Positions 17,072-26,262 are shown, numbered from the stretch's first letter. The stretch is DNA of 64,000 bases from a bacterium (GCA_016124195.1 WGOE01000013.1:1-64000), one strand, 5' to 3'. Notes: a model not told the origin generated them from the letters alone. Program-made: numbers and translations.

Positions 17072-19771
17072 ATGGACGGAGTGCTGGTTGTTCTGGGGCT
17101 TGTCGCGCTTGCCATTCCACTTGGCCTCATCATTCTGATCATCGCCCATGTGGCGCTGCGCAACCGTGTCCTGTTGCTGGAACGGCGGATCGCCGAAATG
17201 ACGGTGTCCAGAGCCGCCGTCATGCCCTCCGATGCGGTGGCGGCGGCGCCGGCCGACGAAGCCCCGCCCGCGCCGGAGGCCGAGACGGCGCCCGTGCCCG
17301 ACCTGCTGATCGAAACGGCTCCCCAAGCTGGCGCCGAGGGCGAACCCGCGCCTCTTGATCAGAACCAGCCGATCGTCCTGCGCGCCGATCGGGCCTCGGC
17401 CTTTGGCGCCTGGATGCGGCGCAACTGGGTCTATACGGTCTCGGCGGCCTCGCTGGCGCTGGCTGGTGTGTTTCTCGTGCAATACGGTGTGCAGAACGGG
17501 CTGTTGCCGCCCGCTGCCCGCGTGCTGGTGGCCATGGTCTTTGGTGCGGCCCTGATCGTCGCGGCCGAGTGGTTGCGCCGGCGCAGCGGCGATGACGAGG
17601 GCAGTTCGACCGCCTATCTGCCCTCGGTCTTTGCCGGAGCCGGGCTGGTGGCGATCTTTGCCGCCACGGTCGCGGCCCGGCAGTTGTATGACCTGATCGG
17701 GCCGCTGCCGGCGCTTGTCCTGCATGTTGCAACGGCGGCAGTGGCCGTGGGGCTGGGCTGGTTCTATGGGCCGCTTCTGGTGGCGGTGGGGCTGATCGGC
17801 GCGACCGCGGCCCCCTTTCTGGTCGGATCAGGCAGCGCGGCCACGCCCCTGCTTTACGCCTATTTCGCCCTGGTCGCAGCCACCGGCCTTGCCGTGGATG
17901 CCATCCGCCGCTGGGCCTGGGTTTCGGCGCTGGCGCTGGTCCTGGGCTACGCGGGCGGCTTTCTCATGCTGCAGTTCGGCGCGGGAGAGTTAGGCTGGCA
18001 GGTCTTTGTCGTCGGGCTTGCCGTGCTGGCCATCGCCTTGCCGGTGCTGAGCCTTGTCCCCGAACACCCCGGCCCGACCGTATTGTCCGCAATGATCGCC
18101 AAGGGGGCGGAGGGCTGGCCGGTGTTTCCGGCCCGGCTTGCGGCAGGCTCGGTCCTGGTGTCGAGCCTCGCCCTGATGACGCTGCCCGGCGAGACGGCAT
18201 CGCTTGGGCTGAGCACCTATCAGGCCCTGACCGTTCTGGCCCTTTTGCTGCTGCTCTGGGCCGACCGGGCCGAAGGGTTGGCCGATCTGGCGCTGCTGCC
18301 GGCGGCGGCGCTGCCGTTGCGGCTGGCCCTCGACCTGACGCAGGCCTGGCCGCTGTCGCAGAGCTTTCTTTCGCAGGCCATCGCCCTGCGCGCGCCGGAA
18401 AGCGCGCCGCCCCTGACGGTGACCTGGCTGGCGCTGATGGCGGGTGCCGTGTCGGCCGCCTTTGCCCTCAGGGCCCTGCGCGGCGGGCCATCGGCGCTGT
18501 TTCATGCGCTGGCGGCGGTGCTGGTGGCGCCGGTGGCCCTGGCCGTGCTGGAGCTTTTCTGGCAGCCCGCGCTTGTGCTGGGCCCCTGGGGCTGGTCGGT
18601 CCATGCCATGAGCGCCGCCGCCGCGATGGTGGCTTTGGCCGAGCGCTATGCCCGCAAGGACGGCGCCGATCACCGCCGCGCCGCCTATGCCACGCTGTCG
18701 GCGCTGGCGCTGATCGCGCTGTCGCTGTTCGTCCTGACCACGGCGACGGCCCTGACGCTGTCTCTGGCCGTTCTGGTCGCTGTGGCTGCGGCGCTCGACC
18801 AACGCTTCACCCTGCGGGAGATGGGCGTCTTCATCCAGATCGCCGTGGTGGTTCTGGGCTATCGGCTGGTGGTGGACCCCGGCATCGACTGGGCGCTGCA
18901 CGCGCCCCTTCTGCCGATGCTGCTGGCCTTCGCCGGAGCGGTGGCAGCCGAGGTCGCGGCGCTGGTCCTGCTGAGCGCCCTGCCCCGGCCGATGACGAAG
19001 GGCGTGCTGGAAAGCGCGGCCCCGGCCTTGGTCGCGGTGCTGTTCAACGTGCTGGTCGCGCGTGCGCTGGTCGGGCCGGATGGCGATTTCACCACGCAGA
19101 CCAGCCATTCGGCCACGCTGCACGCCTTGCCCTGGCTGGCCATGTCGCTGGTGCAGCTGTACCGCGCCAATCTGGGCGGGCCGCTGCGGCGCCTGCGCCT
19201 TGCCGTCGCGAGCCTGGCCGGGGTCGCCGCCTGCGCCGGGCTTTTCGCGGCGGTCGGTCCGCTGAACCCGCTGTTCGCCTCGCCCTATGACGACCCCCTT
19301 GTGACCGTGATCGGCCCGCTCCTCCTGGACACCCTGGCGCTGGCCTATGCCATGCCGGGCCTGATCCTGATGCTCGCGGCCTTTCGGGTGGGCCTTCCGG
19401 CGCGGTTCGCCTATGGTTTGCTTGGCGCCGGGGCCGTGCTCATGGCGCTTTATGCCGGGCTGGAGATCCGGCGCTTCTGGCAGGGCGATTTCCTGGGCCA
19501 GCCAGGGGTCCTGCAGAACGAGCTTTACAGCTATACCGTGGCGCTGACCCTGCTGGGGGCGGGGCTTCTCTATCAGGCCATCGCGCGCCGTTCGGTGCTG
19601 CTGCGCCGGATCGGCATGGCGATCATCACCCTGACCATCGCCAAGGTCTTCCTACTGGACGCCTCCGGGCTGAGCGGCCTGACCCGGGTGTTCAGCTTCC
19701 TTGGTCTTGGCCTGTCGCTGGCCGGGCTCGCCTGGCTCAACCGCTGGGCCGAGCTTGTGTCACGCAAGTAG
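17072..19771 (+). CDS. DUF2339 multi-pass membrane protein
   Basis: 899 residues, overwhelmingly hydrophobic, with more than twenty possible membrane helices. The N-terminus is one helix followed by a charged, coiled segment (RNRVLLLERRIAEM) and an acidic Ala/Pro/Glu linker (about 50-110). The family block NWVYTVSAASLALAGVFLVQ ... GAALIVAAEWLRRR (about 114-170) is typical of DUF2339 proteins. The C-terminal block LGAGLLYQAIARRSVLLRRI ... FLLDASGLSGLTRVFSF is also family-like. The function of DUF2339 proteins is unknown. The ATG follows GGGGATGGGCG. It seems monocistronic; the next gene has its own FNR-type box. Confidence 0.88.
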   Translation: MDGVLVVLGLVALAIPLGLIILIIAHVALRNRVLLLERRIAEMTVSRAAVMPSDAVAAAPADEAPPAPEAETAPVPDLLIETAPQAGAEGEPAPLDQNQPIVLRADRASAFGAWMRRNWVYTVSAASLALAGVFLVQYGVQNGLLPPAARVLVAMVFGAALIVAAEWLRRRSGDDEGSSTAYLPSVFAGAGLVAIFAATVAARQLYDLIGPLPALVLHVATAAVAVGLGWFYGPLLVAVGLIGATAAPFLVGSGSAATPLLYAYFALVAATGLAVDAIRRWAWVSALALVLGYAGGFLMLQFGAGELGWQVFVVGLAVLAIALPVLSLVPEHPGPTVLSAMIAKGAEGWPVFPARLAAGSVLVSSLALMTLPGETASLGLSTYQALTVLALLLLLWADRAEGLADLALLPAAALPLRLALDLTQAWPLSQSFLSQAIALRAPESAPPLTVTWLALMAGAVSAAFALRALRGGPSALFHALAAVLVAPVALAVLELFWQPALVLGPWGWSVHAMSAAAAMVALAERYARKDGADHRRAAYATLSALALIALSLFVLTTATALTLSLAVLVAVAAALDQRFTLREMGVFIQIAVVVLGYRLVVDPGIDWALHAPLLPMLLAFAGAVAAEVAALVLLSALPRPMTKGVLESAAPALVAVLFNVLVARALVGPDGDFTTQTSHSATLHALPWLAMSLVQLYRANLGGPLRRLRLAVASLAGVAACAGLFAAVGPLNPLFASPYDDPLVTVIGPLLLDTLALAYAMPGLILMLAAFRVGLPARFAYGLLGAGAVLMALYAGLEIRRFWQGDFLGQPGVLQNELYSYTVALTLLGAGLLYQAIARRSVLLRRIGMAIITLTIAKVFLLDASGLSGLTRVFSFLGLGLSLAGLAWLNRWAELVSRK

Positions 19772-19795
19772 CGCGCGACGCCAGCCACGCCAGAG

Positions 19796-19809
19796 TTGAC
19801 GCCCGTCAA
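19796..19809. promoter_or_regulatory. FNR/FixK-type palindrome TTGAC-N4-GTCAA upstream of the sugar ABC operon
   Basis: TTGACGCCCGTCAA is a perfect inverted repeat with the half-site and 4-base spacing of the Crp/Fnr superfamily (consensus TTGAT-N4-ATCAA; TTGAC/GTCAA variants are bound by several FixK/Dnr-type members). It lies 76 bases before the start codon of the binding-protein gene, a plausible operator distance. Which regulator binds is unknown. Confidence 0.6.
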
Positions 19810-19885
19810 TGCTTTGCCGGGCCTGCGTCCTAGTCTGAAGCCGCGCGCCGTTTTCACGCGCAGTGCTTTCAGAGGAGAATGCGAA

Positions 19886-21148
19886 ATGGCGAAGGCAGAC
19901 AAGGCCACCCTGCAAGCGGACTCTCCGGTTCTGCGGATCGCCCGGGCCGGGGGCACCGACCATGGGGTCCCACACCGCAAAGGTTCCGCGCGCAAGGCGA
20001 CCTCCATTCTGGGCGTTGCGGTCCTCGCCGTCGGGCTGATCGGCGGCAACAGCGAGGCCAAAGACCTGACGGCGGGCGCGTTCACGGCCGACTTCAGCGC
20101 CATGGCGCAGGTCAAGTCGGTGGCGGCCAAGGGCAAGGGCAAGATCGGCGTCCTGCTTCCGGAAACCTCGACCTCGGCACGCTACACGTCCTTTGACGCG
20201 CCCTATCTGCAAAAGGCGTTCGAGGCGGCGGGTCTGCCTGCCGACCAATACATCATCACGAACGCCCAGGGCAGCGAAGCGACCGAACTCACACAGGCGC
20301 AATCCGACATCTCGCAGGGCGCCACGGTCCTTCTGATGGACCCGATCTCGTCCGGCGTGGGCGCCGCGATCGAGGCCTATGCCAAATCGCATGGCGTCAA
20401 GGTGATCAACTATGACCGGCTGACCCTGGGCGGCAGCCGCGAATACTATGTCAGCTTCGACAATGTCGCGGTGGGGCGGCTGATCGGCGAGGGCATGGTG
20501 CAATGCCTGACCGACTGGAAGGTCAAGGACCCGCAACTTCTGATCATGCGCGGCGCGCCCACCGACAACAACGCCACCCTCTTCGCGCAAGGCTATATGG
20601 AGGTTCTCAAGCCGCATTTCAGTTCTGGCGCCTACAAGAACCTGGGCGAGCCCGCCGGCACCTGGGACCCTGCGACCGCCCGCACCACCTTCGAACAGCA
20701 ATATACCGCGCATTCCGCCATCAACGCGGTCGTCGTGCCAAATGACGACAACGCAAATGCCGTCATCTCCTATCTCAAGACCCTGAATATCCCGCCCAAC
20801 ACTTTCCCGACCACGGGTCAGGACGCGACGCTGACCGGCATGCAGAACGTGATGACCGGCTATCAATGCGGCTCTGTCTACAAGGCAATCTATCTCGAGG
20901 CGCAGGCGGCCGCGGCGCTGGCCCTGTACCTGCGGGCCGGCGAGAAGCCGCCAGCCGGTCTGGTCAATGGCAAGACGATGGATTCCACCCAGAAGAAAGA
21001 GGTGCCCTCGATCCTGCTGACCCCGCTTTGGGTGACGCAGAAGAACATGGCGGCCACGGTGGTCAAGGACGGCTTCGTGCCGGCTGACAAGCTGTGCGCC
21101 GGGGCCGACATGGCAACCGCCTGCAAGGCCATGGGCCTGACGCAATGA
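19886..21148 (+). CDS. Xylose-type sugar ABC transporter, periplasmic binding protein
   Basis: Solute-binding protein of the ribose/xylose cluster (periplasmic-binding domain 1/4 fold), 420 residues. The family pattern is clear: KIGVLLPETSTSARY at the first strand, VINYDRLTLGGSREYYVSFD, AVVVPNDDNANAVISYL, PTTGQDATLTGMQNV and GYQCGSVYK. The ATG at 19886 follows AGAGGAGAA. The N-terminus is unusual: about 37 polar residues precede the signal-peptide core (SILGVAVLAVGLIGGN, likely cut after SEA). Its stop overlaps the next gene's start (ATGA). The ligand is probably a pentose or related sugar, inferred from family only. Confidence 0.88.
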   Translation: MAKADKATLQADSPVLRIARAGGTDHGVPHRKGSARKATSILGVAVLAVGLIGGNSEAKDLTAGAFTADFSAMAQVKSVAAKGKGKIGVLLPETSTSARYTSFDAPYLQKAFEAAGLPADQYIITNAQGSEATELTQAQSDISQGATVLLMDPISSGVGAAIEAYAKSHGVKVINYDRLTLGGSREYYVSFDNVAVGRLIGEGMVQCLTDWKVKDPQLLIMRGAPTDNNATLFAQGYMEVLKPHFSSGAYKNLGEPAGTWDPATARTTFEQQYTAHSAINAVVVPNDDNANAVISYLKTLNIPPNTFPTTGQDATLTGMQNVMTGYQCGSVYKAIYLEAQAAAALALYLRAGEKPPAGLVNGKTMDSTQKKEVPSILLTPLWVTQKNMAATVVKDGFVPADKLCAGADMATACKAMGLTQ

Positions 21149-23244
21149 AAGAGGCCACCCCGGCCATGGCTGCGGGCGGCCCCGGTGCGGCAGAGCCCCT
21201 CCTCCGGGTGAGGGGGCTCAGCAAGCATTTCGGGGCGGTCCAGGCCATTGCCGGGGTGGATCTTGACGTGCCCGAAGGCCAGGTGACGGCGCTGGTCGGC
21301 GACAACGGCGCCGGAAAATCTGTCCTGATCAAATGTGTCGCGGGGATCTATCAACCCGCCTCCGGCACCATTCTGTGGCAGGGCAGGCCCGTCACCATCC
21401 GCACCCCGCGCGATGCGGCGGCCCTGGGGATCGAGGTCGTCTATCAGGATCTGGCGCTTTGCGACAATCTGGACGTGGTCGGGAACATGTACCTTGGCCG
21501 GGAAAACCTCCGCGCCGGGCTCCTGGACGAAGACGCGATGGAAAAGGCCGCGACCAAGACCCTGACCGGGCTGAACGTCACCACGCTGCGGTCGGTGCGG
21601 CAGGTCGTGGCCTCGCTGTCGGGCGGCCAGCGCCAGTCCATCGCGGTCGCACGGGCGGTGATGTGGAATTCCCGGCTGGTCATCCTTGACGAGCCCACCG
21701 CCGCCCTGGGCGTGGCACAGACACGCCAGGTGCTTGCCCTGATCCGCCGGCTGGCCGATCAGGGCCTTGCCGTCATCGTGATTTCGCACAATCTGAACGA
21801 TGTCTTTGCGGTGGCCGACCGTATCGCGATCCTGCGCCTGGGGCGGGTGGCCGCGACCGGGCCGATTGCCGATTTCGACCCGCAGCTGACGGTCGAGATC
21901 ATGACGACGGGCCGATCCGACCGCCAGGCCACCATTGCGGACAAGGGTCAAAGTGCCGCAAGGGCGCGGGCGCAGGCCTTCGCGCCGGTCGCGGAAACCG
22001 AGGTCGAGGCAGAGGCCGAAGCCCCCCGCCCGGGCATGCATACCCAGACGATGCGCGGCTATGCCCATGCGCTTTGGGTGCAGATCGTGGCCGGGGAAAG
22101 CGGGGTGCTGCCCGTGGTCTTTGGCGTCGTTCTGATCGCCGCCGTCTTTCAAAGCCAGAACGCCATGTTCCTGTCGGCCGGCAATGTCGTGAACCTGCTG
22201 GTGCAGGGCTCGGTCTTCATGCTGATCGGGATGGGCGAGGTCTTTGTGCTTTTGCTGGGCGAGATCGACCTGTCGCTGGGCTTTGTCGCGGGGATCGGGG
22301 CGACCGTCGCCACGACCCTGGTCCAGCCCGAAATCGGCTGGCCCTGGTGGGCGGCGATCCTGGCGGCCGTCAGTGCCACGACGGCGCTTGGTATGGCGCA
22401 GGGCCTTTTGATCACCCGACTGCGGCTGCCTTCGTTCGTTGTGACGCTCAGCGGTCTGTTGGGCTTTCAGGGCCTGATGATCCAGCTTCTGGGTGCCGGC
22501 GGCACCATTCCCATTCCGGACGAGACGATCAACAACCTGGCGAACGGCAGTCTCAGCCCCACGTCGGGCTGGACGCTGACCGCCGCGGTGCTGGCGGCCT
22601 TCGCGCTGATCACCGTGACCCGCGACAGGCAGAGGCGGAACAGCGGCCTGGTCGCCCCGCCGCCGGGCCTTACGGCGCTCAAGATCCTGGGCGCGGTGCT
22701 GGCCGGTGTGGTTCTGCTGTTCGTTTGCAATTTCGACAGGGGCGTGCCGCAATTTCCCCTGCGCGGCATGCCCTGGGTGATCCCGATCGTCTTTGTCGTT
22801 CTGGTGGCCTGGTCCTTCCTGCTGCGGCGGACCCGCTTTGGCCGTTATGTCTTTGCCATCGGCGGCAGCGCCGAGGCGGCACGGCGCGCGGGCATCAACC
22901 TCGCCCTGATCCGCACCGCGGCCTTTGCGCTGGCCGGGCTGACGGCGGGGATCGGCGGGATCATCTATGCATCGCGCCTGCGCTCGATCTCGACCAGTTT
23001 TGACGGCGGCACCGTGGTTCTTTACGTCGTGGCGACGGCGGTGATCGGCGGGACCAGCCTGTTCGGCGGCCGTGGCGACCCCCTGCACGCGGTGCTGGGC
23101 GGCATCGTCATCGCCGCCATCGTCAACGGCATGGCGCTCTTGGGGTTGCCGGCCGCGGTCCAGCTGATGGCGACGGCCCTGGTGCTCCTGGCCTCGATCA
23201 CGGTCGATGTGGTGGTACGCCGGCGCGGCGAGACCAGCCACTGA
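21145..23244 (+). CDS. Sugar ABC importer: ATPase and permease fused in one protein
   Basis: 699 residues combining two normally separate subunits. Residues 1-260 are a single nucleotide-binding domain: Walker A GDNGAGKS (53-60), Q-loop in EVVYQDLALCDNL, signature LSGGQRQSIAVARAV, Walker B LVILDEPTAALG, switch His in ISHNLNDV. About 263-300 is an acidic Ala/Glu linker (VEAEAEAPRP). Residues 301-699 are a complete XylH/RbsC-type permease with 8-10 helices and the family motifs EVFVLLLGEIDLS and GRYVFAIGGSAEAARRAGIN. There is no frameshift or internal stop between the parts. The ATG overlaps the binding-protein stop. Two chains per transporter would give the needed two ATPases and two permeases. 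A terminator hairpin follows. Confidence 0.92.
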   Translation: MKEATPAMAAGGPGAAEPLLRVRGLSKHFGAVQAIAGVDLDVPEGQVTALVGDNGAGKSVLIKCVAGIYQPASGTILWQGRPVTIRTPRDAAALGIEVVYQDLALCDNLDVVGNMYLGRENLRAGLLDEDAMEKAATKTLTGLNVTTLRSVRQVVASLSGGQRQSIAVARAVMWNSRLVILDEPTAALGVAQTRQVLALIRRLADQGLAVIVISHNLNDVFAVADRIAILRLGRVAATGPIADFDPQLTVEIMTTGRSDRQATIADKGQSAARARAQAFAPVAETEVEAEAEAPRPGMHTQTMRGYAHALWVQIVAGESGVLPVVFGVVLIAAVFQSQNAMFLSAGNVVNLLVQGSVFMLIGMGEVFVLLLGEIDLSLGFVAGIGATVATTLVQPEIGWPWWAAILAAVSATTALGMAQGLLITRLRLPSFVVTLSGLLGFQGLMIQLLGAGGTIPIPDETINNLANGSLSPTSGWTLTAAVLAAFALITVTRDRQRRNSGLVAPPPGLTALKILGAVLAGVVLLFVCNFDRGVPQFPLRGMPWVIPIVFVVLVAWSFLLRRTRFGRYVFAIGGSAEAARRAGINLALIRTAAFALAGLTAGIGGIIYASRLRSISTSFDGGTVVLYVVATAVIGGTSLFGGRGDPLHAVLGGIVIAAIVNGMALLGLPAAVQLMATALVLLASITVDVVVRRRGETSH

Positions 23245-23255
23245 TCGCCTCTCAT

Positions 23256-23284
23256 GCGGCGTGGGGCAAGGCGCCCCCCGCCGC
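23256..23284. terminator. bidirectional hairpin between the ABC fusion gene and a convergent gene
   Basis: GCGGCGTGGGGC (23256-23267) pairs with GCCCCCCGCCGC (23273-23284) over 12 positions with one mismatch and a 5-base loop. It lies 12 bases after the stop of the fusion gene, and its right arm touches the stop codon of the convergent minus-strand gene. No strong U-run on the plus side. Confidence 0.6.
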
Positions 23285-23685
23285 TATTTGGCCTTGCGGG
23301 TCAGAAAAGCCAAAACACGCAGCAGGGCAACGATCAGCGTCTTGGAAAGCTCGGGTCCCTGGGCAAAGCCGATCATCTCGGCATCATCCTCGACATCCGA
23401 GGGGCGCAGGCTGCAGGTCCAGTGGCCGTCCGGCTCGAAAGCGTGACCACGCAGCATGATGGTCCAGCCGGGCGTCACGCGATCCACCAGATGCAGCACC
23501 TGATGCGTGGTGCCCAGATCCTCCGGCTTGACCGCCTGACCAGCCATCGCGACGGGCAGACCCGATTGCCGCGCCATGAACCTGTTGACGGCCTCGGCCA
23601 CCTCGACCGCCAGAAGCCCCGTAAGGCTGTGCTGCGCCTCGACTTTATTGCCCAGTTCTTCGAACTGAAGCGACGTCATCGCCAT
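23284..23685 (-). CDS. Hypothetical protein divergent from PEP synthase
   Basis: 133 residues, soluble, no signal peptide. An N-terminal amphipathic helical part (LQFEELGNKVEAQHSLTGL) contains EVAEAVNRFMARQSGLPVAM; a middle part is strand-like (DRVTPGWTIMLRGHAFEPDG); the C-terminus is a hydrophobic then basic helix (TLIVALLRVLAFLTRKAK). I do not recognise the family. The ATG follows GGGAGGTTCC. It shares its upstream region, including a perfect FNR box about 96 bases before its start, with the divergent ppsA-like gene, so it may be an oxygen-responsive gene. Confidence 0.72.
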   Translation of the reverse strand: MAMTSLQFEELGNKVEAQHSLTGLLAVEVAEAVNRFMARQSGLPVAMAGQAVKPEDLGTTHQVLHLVDRVTPGWTIMLRGHAFEPDGHWTCSLRPSDVEDDAEMIGFAQGPELSKTLIVALLRVLAFLTRKAK

Positions 23686-23780
23686 TGGAACCTCCCTGCG
23701 GCACGGCCCGCCTGTGGGCGCGGCGCCAAAAGCCGACGCCTGCCTGCCTGCAGTCTAGCGCCGCAAACTTCGGCCAAGCG

Positions 23781-23794
23781 TTGATGGATATCAA
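23781..23794. promoter_or_regulatory. perfect FNR box TTGAT-N4-ATCAA
   Basis: TTGATGGATATCAA matches the Fnr/Anr/FnrL consensus at all ten defined positions. It lies 56 bases before the ppsA start (ATG 23851) and about 95 bases before the start of the divergent hypothetical gene, so it could activate either or both under low oxygen. Confidence 0.85.
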
Positions 23795-23850
23795 TGATCT
23801 TGCCCCGTCGCGGACCGACCCTTGCCCGGTCACAACCCGCAGGACCCATC

Positions 23851-26262
23851 ATGACCCAAGCCCATCCCAACCTGATCTGGTACGAAGACCTCACGCGCGG
23901 CGATGTGGCGCTGGTCGGCGGCAAGAACGCCTCGCTGGGCGAGATGACGCGGGCGCTTGGGCCCGACAGCATACGCATTCCGCCCGGCTTTGCCACCTCT
24001 GCCGGCGCCTACCGGCATTATCTGGCGGCGAATGGCCTGAACGACATGATCCGCGACAGGCTGGCCAGCCTGGCCGCCGGCCGTGCCACGCTGCACCAGA
24101 CCGGCGCCGCCCTGCGCGAGGCGATTGCCGGCGGCACCTGGCCGGCCCATATCGAGGCGGAAATCCGCGCCGCCTATAGAGAGCTGGGCCTGCGCACCGG
24201 CCGGGCCGATCCTTCGGTCGCCGTGCGCTCCAGCGCCACCGCCGAGGATCTGCCCGATGCCAGTTTCGCCGGCCAACAGGAAACCTTCCTCAACATCGTG
24301 GGCGAGACGGCGCTCTTGGAAGCGTGCCGGCGCTGCTATGCCTCGCTTTTCACCGATCGCGCCATCACCTACCGGTCGCTCAAGGGCTTTGACAGCGCCA
24401 AGGTCGCGCTGTCGGTCGGCGTTCAGCTGATGGTGCGGGCCGATAGCGGCGGGGCCGGCGTGATGTTCTCGATCGACACGGAATCCGGGTTCGACAAGAT
24501 CGTCCTGATCACGGCGGCCTGGGGCCTGGGCGAGAATGTCGTGCAGGGCGCCGTCGATCCGGACGAATATCAGGTCTACAAGCCCTTTCTCGACCGGGGC
24601 GACGTGCTGCCCATCGTGGCCAAATCGCTGGGCGCCAAGGACGTCAAGATGATCTACGCCACCGGCGCCAAGGGCCCGACCCGCAACGTGCCGACCTCGA
24701 AGGCCGAAAGGGCGATGTTCGTGCTGTCGGATGCCGAGATTGTCGAACTGGCCCGACAAGCCCGCGTGATCGAAGCGCATTACGGCATGCCGATGGATAT
24801 GGAATGGGCCCGCGACGGCGAAAGCCGGCTGTTATACATCGTGCAGGCCCGGCCCGAGACGGTCCAGGCGCGCGTCGATGTGCAGACGCTCAAATCCTAC
24901 CGGATCCTCGAGACGGGGCCCGCCCTGTTCGAGGGGCTCTCGGTCGGTGCCGCGGTCGCGGCGGGCGAGGTCTGCCTGTTGGACAGCGCCCGCGACATCG
25001 ACCGCTTTGTCGAAGGGGCGATCCTTGTCACCTCGACCACAGATCCGGACTGGGTGCCGATCATGAAGAAGGCCTCGGCGATCATCACAGACCACGGCGG
25101 GCGCACCAGCCATGCGGCGATCGTCAGCCGGGAACTGGGCCTGCCGGCGATCGTGGGCACCGGGATTGCAACGCAGGTCCTGCACGACCATCAGGAGGTG
25201 ACGGTTTCCTGCGCCGGGGGCGATCACGGTGTGGTCTATCAGGGTCTGGCCAGGTTCGCGGTGGACGAGGTGCGCCTCGATGACATCCCGCCGACCAGGA
25301 CCCGGATCATGCTCAACCTCGCCAACCCGGCGGCGGCCGCGCGCTGGTGGCGTCTGCCGGTCGATGGCGTGGGCCTCGCCCGCATGGAATTCGTCATCAC
25401 CAACGGGGTGCGCGTCCATCCGCTGGCCCTGACCCGCTACGCCGAACTGAAGGACGATGCCGTGCGGGCCGAGATCGACCTTCTGACCAAGGGCTATGCC
25501 CGGCGCGAGGATTACTTTGTCGAGACCCTGGCCATGGGCCTCAGCCGGATTGCCGCGACCTGGTATCCCAAGCCCGTCATCGTGCGGATGAGCGATTTCA
25601 AGACCAACGAATATGCCGGGCTTCTGGGCGGCCGCCAGTTCGAACCGCAGGAGGAAAACCCGATGATCGGCTGGCGCGGCGCCTCGCGCTACTACGCCGA
25701 GGGTTACAAGGACGGCTTCGCGCTGGAATGCCGCGCGATCCGCCGCCTGCGCGAAGAGATGGGGTTCGACAATGTCATCGTGATGATCCCCTTCTGCCGC
25801 TCGCCCGAAGAGGCCGACCGCGTGCTGGAGGTGATGGCCCAGAGCGGCCTGCGCCGCGGCGAGAAGGGCCTGCAAGTCTACGTGATGTGCGAGATCCCCT
25901 CGAACGTGATCCTGGCCGAGGCCTTTGCCGAGCGTTTCGACGGGTTCTCGATCGGGTCGAACGACCTGACCCAGCTGACCCTGGGCGTGGACCGCGATTC
26001 CGGAACGCTGGCCGGCCTGTTCCGCGAACGCGATCCGGCGGTCATCTGGATGATCGAGACGGTGATCGCGCGTGCCCATGCCGCCGGCGCCAAGGTCGGC
26101 CTTTGCGGTCAGGCCCCCAGCAACGACCCCGACTTCGCGCGCCTGCTGGTTCAGGCCGGCATCGATTCCATCTCGGTCACGCCGGACGCCTTTCTTGCGG
26201 TCAAACGCATCGTCGCGGCGGTCGAAGAGGCTGATGCGGCCTGCCCCCAAGGCCGAGGGTGA
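23851..26262 (+). CDS. ppsA: Phosphoenolpyruvate synthase
   Basis: Converts pyruvate, ATP and water to PEP, AMP and phosphate for gluconeogenesis. Domains in order: N-terminal ATP-grasp (about 10-345, with VGGKNASLGEMTR and VRSSATAEDLPDASFAGQQE), the swivelling phospho-His domain with His421 in TDHGGRTSHAAIVSRELGLP, and the C-terminal PEP/pyruvate TIM barrel (about 475-800) with EIPSNVILAEAFAE, SIGSNDLTQLTLGVDRDSG and the acid/base Cys752 in GLCGQAPSNDP. 803 aa is normal. ATG 23851 follows AGGACCC; an upstream in-frame ATG at 23794 overlaps the FNR box and is rejected. An FtsH-type gene follows. Confidence 0.96.
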   Translation: MTQAHPNLIWYEDLTRGDVALVGGKNASLGEMTRALGPDSIRIPPGFATSAGAYRHYLAANGLNDMIRDRLASLAAGRATLHQTGAALREAIAGGTWPAHIEAEIRAAYRELGLRTGRADPSVAVRSSATAEDLPDASFAGQQETFLNIVGETALLEACRRCYASLFTDRAITYRSLKGFDSAKVALSVGVQLMVRADSGGAGVMFSIDTESGFDKIVLITAAWGLGENVVQGAVDPDEYQVYKPFLDRGDVLPIVAKSLGAKDVKMIYATGAKGPTRNVPTSKAERAMFVLSDAEIVELARQARVIEAHYGMPMDMEWARDGESRLLYIVQARPETVQARVDVQTLKSYRILETGPALFEGLSVGAAVAAGEVCLLDSARDIDRFVEGAILVTSTTDPDWVPIMKKASAIITDHGGRTSHAAIVSRELGLPAIVGTGIATQVLHDHQEVTVSCAGGDHGVVYQGLARFAVDEVRLDDIPPTRTRIMLNLANPAAAARWWRLPVDGVGLARMEFVITNGVRVHPLALTRYAELKDDAVRAEIDLLTKGYARREDYFVETLAMGLSRIAATWYPKPVIVRMSDFKTNEYAGLLGGRQFEPQEENPMIGWRGASRYYAEGYKDGFALECRAIRRLREEMGFDNVIVMIPFCRSPEEADRVLEVMAQSGLRRGEKGLQVYVMCEIPSNVILAEAFAERFDGFSIGSNDLTQLTLGVDRDSGTLAGLFRERDPAVIWMIETVIARAHAAGAKVGLCGQAPSNDPDFARLLVQAGIDSISVTPDAFLAVKRIVAAVEEADAACPQGRG

